Assembly: GCA_036172665.1 (NCBI GenBank) | Contig: CM069876.1 | Location: 1,302,001-1,366,000, forward strand | Length of the DNA stretch: 64,000 nucleotides | Source: Prosopocoilus inquinatus | Taxonomy: Eukaryota; Arthropoda; Insecta; Coleoptera; Lucanidae | Direction: 5' to 3' | Shown here: piece by piece, positions 56,310 to 64,000 of the stretch | How the letters are laid out: each line of letters starts with the position of its first letter | Position numbering within the stretch: the first letter of the stretch is position 1 | The notes under the pieces: generated by a model | What the model saw: only the letters and a program-made list of their open reading frames with translations | Database searches by the model: none | Told to the model about the DNA's origin: nothing | Made by a program: the position numbers and the translations under genes

Positions 56310-59300
56310 AATATAGGAGTTTGATTAAGAAATTTAACCTAGATTCAAGTTATTAAAAACAAAATGGTGTTACAGTAGCTTTAAGTAAGTGATGTAATTT
56401 ATTTAACTAAAAAAAAAAAAAAAAAACTCATTCTTATACAGTATTAACATTTGCAGTTACGCAGTTTTTCTTAATGTTAAATGTTGAATATATTATTAAT
56501 GTTACAATTGCAGAGCGTGTTTTGCATAAGAATTTCTATGCGAGTTTCACGCGATTATAATTCTTTCAAACAATATGAAAAGTCGAAGTACGGAGTATAA
56601 TTCTATTTTTAAGAGAGAGAAACAACGCTCCATCTGACTGTATTATTAAGTATTATTACAAAATTACAATTTATTATATGAAATAATGAGAGATTATACA
56701 TGGCAAAGTAGTTGAAATCGTCGAGTTGCACGATATTTTCTCTTATTTCCATTATTTCATAAATTCTGCAGTTAAGGTTGTTAAAATGTGCTTTCTTCAA
56801 AAATAACATGTCTCGGTTCGCAATCACCGATCGCTAAATTATTCATAAGACAAAGAGCATGAAACGATCGTGAACAACATTCAATACTGCGACTAATAAA
56901 ACAATGGCGACTATATTTGTGAAAAATGTACATCAATTTCGTGAACTGAAATAATGTATACGGATTGAAATTAAATTCACGTGCTCACGAGAACGTGAAT
57001 GCTTAATTTTTGCTATATATACGGAATTGTTTGTTGTTTTAGATACACCGGTGGCCAACAATGCACATCTCTCGAAAGTGTCACTGAATAATAATTAACT
57101 ACCATTTAAAGGCATTAATAAACTGAATTGGTTTTGTGATTTTGAAAATGAATTGTTAAAATTCTGCTGAATAGTAAAACGTGTAGGTTCATTTTTCAAA
57201 CACACTTCTAACACAATTATTTTAGCATAATTTTTTGAACCGTTCTTTCCTTTGATCAAATCAAATTGCACATTAATTGTTACGTAAATTTTCAAGAAAC
57301 TAAGAGATTAAAACATTTTATTGAAAAGATTTTTTTATTCATCCTGCGTAACGAACTCCTCGTTTACAAATTCATTTGCATTACCTGACAAACGCTTAAT
57401 TAAATATATACATTGAAATAACACATTGTGGACGTAAAACTGGAGCAGTTATCTTATGCAAATGAAGTGCACATATTTAGACACCTGTTTACTCTTTAGT
57501 AAAAACCATTCGGGCACAGGACGTTACGTTATTTATAATTCAGAACTAGTACCCGAAGAATAATGAAGCATGTAAACTGAAATTGTGTAATATGTAAAGT
57601 TTGCTCGGGAACGTTAAAGTCGCTGATCGGTTTAAGCTCAGTTTATAAATTTCGTGATGTATTATTGAAGGCCTGTAATTTTACCATACGTCCATAGGTT
57701 CACATAAATAAGTTATAACTAATAACGATAGGTTTCCTGCAGGGATTTATTACTTATAATACTCTGTATAATTTATCCAAATAAATAACTAGATGCGGCC
57801 GTGCTTGTATCGCATTTTGTTATTTGAAACGATAGCGGTAACACATGAATGATACATTGAAATGAAATGCTTCTACAAAATGGCAATTTTGCATTGCATT
57901 TCTATGAATCTTTAAAGAAGTCGATACATGCAAATCCATTTCAAAACAAATCACTCTTCACAAACCTTTTTATTCTAGATCCGGTGAAATCATCTTGTAC
58001 ATCATATAAAATTTTATTTATTGCAATTAAAGATTAGACAGGTATACAATTATAAGCTGTGAGGATGCGTTTTATAATTTAAAAACGATGTACTTCAGAT
58101 CTTCGAGTTCTTCATCAGTATTACATTCCAGATTCCTGGCAAAATATTGAAAAGCAGACCAAGGCTTAACTCTTATTTTATTTCTTATATTTCTCTTAAA
58201 TTAGAGCAGGAGCCGAAAGGGTCAGAACACTGAAATGTTGCTTCGTAGGGATATTAAACTAGCACAAACGATCCACATATTTAAATACGAATAAATAAAA
58301 AATAGAGTGCCTTATTAATTAATGATTCATTTTCCAAATAATTAAGCAATGAAATAACATCTCTGAAGCCTACTCTTTAATTTAAAAACTGTGATTCTTT
58401 AATATTAGTAATGGATTTTGGGGACCCTGTGTTTTTCTTTAAATATGTACGATTGAAACCTTACTCAAGAAAAAATTTAATTTTGAGAAAGCAGTTTCAC
58501 TAGTAACAGATAAAAAGAAACACAAAAATATCTATTTCTTACGTCTCACTTATTATTGTGGTGAAAAAATTCTTTTGAAAAAATGAATATTTAACATGCG
58601 CGGCATCCAGAAAAAGTATAATAATACTTAATAATAAAAAATAATATGCAGTGATGAAATGAAACCGATTCTATTGAATAATGTGCTATTATAAATTTTA
58701 CTTCTATGACGAAATTATTCTTGTTGTCTTATATGCAAAAGCCTTTGAGAAATTTGTATTGTTATGTAAAAGAGAGAAAGAAAATGGAACTCAAAAATTG
58801 GAGTTGCTGAAGAAGCAAAAAAATACGTTATCGGTTTAAATTAGTCTGTAGGTTTTCAATGCGAACAATAATTTTGAATTTTGTGTTGTAATTAAAATGT
58901 GTGATCGCTGCGGAAGCAGTTCTGTGAATGAAATCAACAAAAATATTGAGAATTTGATTCCACTGAATACGCAGAAAACGAGGTGTTCCGCATGGAAGCA
59001 ATTTGAGAGTTGCTGACAATTGTTTTGACAATTCTCTTAATTTGCAAATTTAATTGAATTAATTGTTGAGGGAATTGGTACCTTGCCGCCATCTAGCTAT
59101 GGGTAGCCTAAATTCATTCAGTCGTTAACTGTATTGTTTTCAAATATTCAAATCTCTCTTATCAAATGTAATATTTTAAATTTGATTTTCTTTTCTTTTA
59201 AATTTCCTAAATATTATTTCCTCTTTTGGATTATCTGTCGGCTCTTATTTGGATCGCGATTGCATCGCATTCGAAGTTTTCCGGTGTTTTGCTAAATTTT

Positions 59301-60740
59301 CGAGCGCATCCGTTGATCGCAGGACCGGATCTGGGTGAGCTATTCGCTTGAGGTGCTTGAGAGAGGCCATTTCGGTATGTGAATTTTACGGTTGAAATTT
59401 TGTGTTTCTTGAAAACCTTCTACCCTCCAACGGCATCCTAAATTTTGGTTTACACCCTTAAAAGCAAGGTGAGTTTGTTATTCCACGTTATTTTGTATTT
59501 TTCCCGTGCTACCGATATTTCTTAGTGTTCGCGATCCGCATTTCACGAGAAGAACGTGCCTCTTATACTAGATATTTGTTGTAGGGTTTTTTGGAGGAGC
59601 CTTATAATTTCTTTTGGCGCAAAGTAATAATTTCATAATGGGCAAATTATTTAATCGTGGAACGATTCTAATTTAGAATCTCCCTCCCTTTTTTTCTTCT
59701 GAGATTTACTTCGGATGGGCCGTATGACCGCCCTTTGAATTTACCAATATTTCCATACCACCCCGTTTTCTTCAAGTCAGTACCGGTGAGAAGCGTTACC
59801 GCTATTTTTTTGGTTGGGCCAGGATCCCTAGGCTGGTGGTTCAACATCTTCACCGTTGAACACGTCGGATCTTCGGACGCCGTGTCGCAGGTTTTTATGA
59901 CCCAACTTTAACGCAAATTTAAGAATTTTTATATATATATATTTCTTTTGTAACTTAATTTTTTTTGGTATCACAAGTTATTCAAATTTCATTCAATTTC
60001 ATTAAATTTACTTAATTTCATTATTAATTATTATATTATAACTATTAATATTAACTTTCAATTTCATATAAATATTATTTACCTATATTATTAATCAGTT
60101 TCAACATTTAAGTTTTGGTTGCAATTTAAATTTCATAGCTAACAATTTACATCCTTTTAATTACAATCTAAAATTCTTTATGGTCAAATGTAACATTTAT
60201 TTACTTCTAATTCTATTTATTGTCACAAAATGTGAACTGAATGAAGCCTTCATGAAGTACAATATCATTGTCAAATATAATTATCTACTATTATTTAATC
60301 TTGAAATTTTTAAAAATAATTACTCCACGAGATTCAACATAACTACTAGTCATATATATTTATTATAATTTTTTCAATACATATATATTTACAATTATAT
60401 TGAATTTCTTATTATTACGGTTGCTGTTTAATTGTTTATTTTCTTTTTTTGATATTTTCCTGGTATGGTTTCCCAGTCTTCCATACATTCTTTTCCTATC
60501 AAAGACCTTGGGTTGCGCCCTGTTTTGAATTAAATTAATGTTTCCATTTAGTCAAAGTTTTCACTTGAAATATTTTCATTTTATAATTTATTTTTGAGCC
60601 CACGAACCCCTGCTTCCGTAAATAACTGAGTGCCGTTAGCAAATGTTGACGTTTCTTGTTCATTTTTCTTTCAATTTGAAATATCGATTAAATTACGTCA
60701 CAAATTTCTGCAGTGAACGAAAATATAATTTAAATGAAGA
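56310..60740. other. Long intergenic stretch
   Basis: About 4.4 kb. A poly(A) run of 18 lies near 56409. From about 59220 to 59910 the sequence is less AT-rich; its minus-strand 61-codon ATG frame (59668-59853) is basic, with many Lys, Gly and Arg, and is not recognised. Sequence from 59930 to 60420 is extremely AT-rich. No gene can be supported. Confidence 0.35.
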
Positions 60741-60743
60741 TAC

Positions 60744-61157
60744 TGTTACGACTTCGGAGTTTGCAAATAATTGTCGTCACGTGATTTCAAAAACTTTAAT
60801 TAAACACTAGCTTAACAGAGTTCTAATTAGACGCACAATAATGTACAAAACTTATCTTAATAAATAGCATTACATTATTTCATGGTCATGTCGCCCAAGA
60901 TACTCGCACTATCGCTCGCTCAATGTAAACTGTTTAAACTCTGCGCCGGCCTCCTTTAAATATCCAAGAGCGCCGTTACTAAAAACGCCAGGAACGCCAT
61001 CGAACTATCACGAACTCTCTGGAACATTCCGGTCAGGTGGCGTACTTTCTTCAGAACGCTGTTAAAAATCCTTCTGCCAACTTGAGAAAGAGGCGATTGG
61101 CCAACAGATTGCGCCGTTTGTTGAAATATAAAATTTATTAACGTCCGCCATGTGACA
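60744..61157 (-). repeat. Solo LTR of a Ty3/gypsy-type element
   Basis: A 414-bp segment bounded by TGTTACGAC and ATGTGACA, forming TG...CA termini, and by an exact 4-bp duplication ATAC (60740-60743 and 61158-61161). On the minus strand it shows TATTTAAAGG followed by a GC-rich stretch, as in an LTR promoter, and an AATAA-containing region later, which suggests that orientation. No internal region adjoins, so it is a solo LTR left by LTR-LTR recombination. A fragment of the same terminus is at about 15624. Confidence 0.75.
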
Positions 61158-61161
61158 ATAC

Positions 61162-61348
61162 AATTGAATCGATGAGTGTATAATCATGCTCAGTCCAAAT
61201 TAACTGTTTTGAGAAAACAACAAATAACTTTCTCTAGATTTTTATTTTAAGTAATTATTACTGGCTTCAAGAGAAAGAAAGTTTTTTGTTGTTTTCTCAA
61301 AACAGTAAATTTGGACTGATCATGATTATACACTCATCGATTCAGTTA
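61162..61348. repeat. Hairpin with about 75-bp arms
   Basis: The left arm from 61162 (AATTGAATCGATGAGTG) to about 61235 and the right arm from about 61272 to 61348 are complementary with a few mismatches and a 4-base length difference, around a loop of about 36 bases. It starts directly after the target duplication of the solo LTR. No coding frame is present. It may be a fold-back MITE. Confidence 0.75.
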
Positions 61349-63518
61349 TAGAAGACTTGAGAAATGAAGGACTTCGGATTTAATATGAGAAAGCTAAATG
61401 GCGCAGATTATAAAGAGGAAGTTGTGAAGACTGTGAAAATACAGTGGAGAAAATGAAAGAAATAATATAGTTAACTATAAAAATTGTACAATTAATTACT
61501 ATAAATAAATTAATTTATAAAAATTTTTAAAACTGTTCATTAAAAATAATTATCAAAAAATGCACAATTGGTTGACTTTCAAAAATTTGAGATTTGATTG
61601 GCTTGAATAATATGAGGGGAATTGTCGTACTACTACCCACATCCACCCCCAGCGGTTAACAGTAATTAACCCCAATTTACTTTGGTCTTAATTTTTGTTC
61701 ATATAAAGTAACGCGACGTATTGTAATTTTTTTTGCTATCTTGAGTTGTGTCAAATTCAAACTTGGAGATTTTTGAATGCAATTTACAAAGAGTTCCCAA
61801 ATTACTAAAGTATAACAAGTTTAACGACACATTTCTTAGAATTCTTGGATGATTTTTAGTCTTCTTTACGCCCTTCACTTGTACTAGAATTGTCGTATAA
61901 CGCTATGAGTAAGGGGGTAGGAAGGACATTCAAACTACAGATTTAAATGGCAACGAGGCAACCTGCTGCTTTGTTTGTTTGGTAATAGATTTCCGGTTCA
62001 TTTTTGAAATCAGAATCTTCGTAATTGACAATTAAATTTTGACAAACAATAATTTGATTGACCAAACGTCAGATGCAATAACAATTAGTTTATTTAGTGT
62101 TTCTTTTTACGACAATATAACAAGAAAATCACAGTTCCTTACTTATTACGAAAGTGAATTGAGATTATTGCAAATATTTACTAGGCGCTTTCCTGTTATC
62201 AACTTTGCGCACGCTTAAATATCTCAAAATATGTGCGAAATCATATTAAACTATTGATTGTCAAAACCAGTTCGATCAGCAGGGGCTGAGGGAAGATAAA
62301 GTCAATAACTTCTTTATCACTAATTGCCAACTGAATCATTGCAAATGAGGAATTTGTAAGTGAATGTGGTAGTAGTAAATGTAGAGCGGTTAAGGTAAAG
62401 AAAAATATTTACACTTAAATTTAATTTTTCTGGGTAACGGACTTGAATTGCTCACCTCTCCCGCATATTTTCTTCTTAGTCAGACATTTCTAGTTCATTG
62501 CTCCAGAGCACTCCGAGATTATCTCCGTCCTTTGTTATTATACAGGCTGTTCCTTAACTGCTTTGAAAGCTTCAGGAAAAACTTTTCTTCTACTGATACT
62601 ACAAGCAAAATTAGAAGAAGAAAAAGCCTCGGATTCTTATTATTCTTTTACGAAAGTGTTAAAGTTAAACACTTTTAACGTCTAATTTTAATCGAACGGA
62701 GATTTAAATGAAACACGTATTTACTTAAAGGTAAGTTGAAATTAACATAAAATGCTAGTTACATTTTAATTAGTGAAGCAGTTAATCTTTTGGACGTACT
62801 GTTACAACCGTAGTCAAATTAAGATTTGACTACAGCGCAAATGCGCACTGAGAGAGCAGAAATTTTGATCACATTGTGTAAAATAAACGCTTTTCTTGAT
62901 TAAAATCTTAAAATGTATTTATTAAGTTTTAGACTTTAAATTGCTTCATATAAGGAAATTATGCTCGATGAGGAACTCGATGGGGAACCTTAAGACATTT
63001 ATAAGTCACCCTGTATGATTATAAATAAGACGGAAATACTTTGAGAGAACTCTAGACTTTAGCAATTAGAACGCTAATCGAGAAACATTGAACCGATTTT
63101 AGAAGATTAGTTGTTTATGGAGTAAAGTTGAAAACATTCAGGGTGTTTCAAATTCGACACTGGCGAACTCGGCTATTCGAAGAGATAGATAGTGGTTTTA
63201 AATTTGGTAAATCGAAATTTGACGAGCATCAGTAGTCCGTAGGGAAATAATTTCTGTTAACTCTTATTCGAAATAATTGTGAAAAAGAAAAAGTTGTCAA
63301 TTTCTTATTTTGCCCACTCATATCTTCTTTACTTAAAGAGTTATCAAAAAAAAGTAGTGATGAAAAATTTTTTCTATAATACGTTTCGTTAATGATCATT
63401 GATTGACACTGATCATCTTCAAACAAGCGAAATTCCAATGGGGAGGGTTGAATTTAAAACAGTCCATATAGGGCTGCGAAGAACAAAGAAGTGATAGAAG
63501 AAGAGAGAAAAGTGGCGA
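61349..63518. other. Intergenic DNA
   Basis: AT-rich sequence. Isolated element-end words occur (CACCCTGTATGA near 63008, CAGGGTGTTTC near 63140, ACAGGCTGTTCC near 62543), but none pairs convincingly. No gene is recognised. Confidence 0.4.
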
Positions 63519-63645
63519 AAACAAACTACTGAAACTCTATGAAACTCTTAGAGCGGCAGCTTGAACACGCGGCCACACTCAGGGCGTGTGGCCGCGTGTT
63601 CAAGCTGCCGCTCTAAGAGTTTCATAGAGTTTCAGTAGTTTGTTT
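63519..63645. repeat. Perfect inverted repeat, 60-bp arms and 7-base loop
   Basis: Arms 63519-63578 and 63586-63645 are exactly complementary around the loop TCAGGGC. The inner half of the arms is GC-rich (CACGCGGCCACAC). Such a perfect long hairpin is either very recent, kept by gene conversion or selection, or an artefact of library or assembly. Confidence 0.9.
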
Positions 63646-63671
63646 CTACTTCACTATGGGGGATGGGACGA

Positions 63672-63738
63672 TTCGCCGTCGCCAACTCGCCGTCGCCGAT
63701 TCACCGTCGCCAATTCGTCGTAGAACCAATTCGCCGCC
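63672..63738. repeat. 14-bp minisatellite
   Basis: Three clear 14-bp units of the form TTCGCCGTCGCCAA, then two more diverged ones. It starts 27 bp after the perfect hairpin and is much richer in GC than its surroundings. Confidence 0.8.
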
Positions 63739-64000
63739 CCATGTTACTGCTTTATTATTGATAAGCTTTAAAACACTTTCTGACCATTTTAGATAATATC
63801 CAAGTTATACCTATAATTGTTGAAGAAAATAACTATAATTTCAGTACGTGTCAAGTAAATTAAAATGGACTTTACTATTGTTTTTCTATTCCAAGTTAAA
63901 ATAAATTCCTAATTACAGTGCGACCACCGTAAGACACAAAACTACGAACAAATTGGTGCTGTACGTACACATAATCATAATTCTACTTTTTTTTTTTTAA
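63739..64000. other. Intergenic DNA at the window end
   Basis: AT-rich sequence ending in a poly(T) run. No feature is recognised; anything here may continue beyond the window. Confidence 0.4.

Overview
The window looks like insect nuclear DNA. It is AT-rich and holds no recognisable host gene. Almost everything identifiable is a mobile element of a kind found in arthropods: an env-bearing errantivirus (Ty3/gypsy class), a mariner-type transposon, hAT-type and Tc1/mariner-type non-autonomous elements, LINE fragments, a Penelope-like remnant and fold-back repeats. No genus is assigned. The reading is by eye; no search or alignment program was run.

Layout. 0-10 kb: a T-rich asymmetric tract, a short hAT-like element (1718-2391), a second hAT-like element with GTATCTAGATAC clusters (4609-5508), a small TIR element (9243-9636) and a possible LINE tail (to about 10152). 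10-26 kb: mostly plain AT-rich DNA with two copies (13011-14353, 23471-24754) of a 1.3-kb TIR element called family A here, a 1.1-kb TIR element (18792-19917) and two loci of a modular fold-back repeat (10875-11020, 25162-25616). 26-31 kb: a GC-rich unrecognised segment, a duplicated minisatellite zone carrying a MITE, a 5'-truncated family A copy and a perfect hairpin. 30706-32059: a complete mariner element with 29-bp TIRs and a nearly full transposase frame. 34-42 kb: a TIR element, a LINE remnant, another TIR element (38116-39090) whose ends resemble family A, and the GIY-YIG end of a Penelope-like element. 43944-51205: a family A copy split by the errantivirus (44713-50620). 52-64 kb: a LINE fragment, a third fold-back locus, a solo LTR (60744-61157) and two hairpins, one with perfect 60-bp arms.

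The errantivirus is the main object. Its two 227-bp LTRs appear identical and it is flanked by a TGCA duplication. It has a primer binding site, a polypurine tract, a TATA box, a poly(A) signal and a -1 frameshift heptamer. Gag, protease-integrase and Env frames are all open. The reverse transcriptase and RNase H are absent: the pol frame runs without a break from just after the protease into the tether before the integrase. It therefore looks like a recently mobilised, RT-less provirus that would need a helper for cDNA synthesis. This is the best candidate for something new here.
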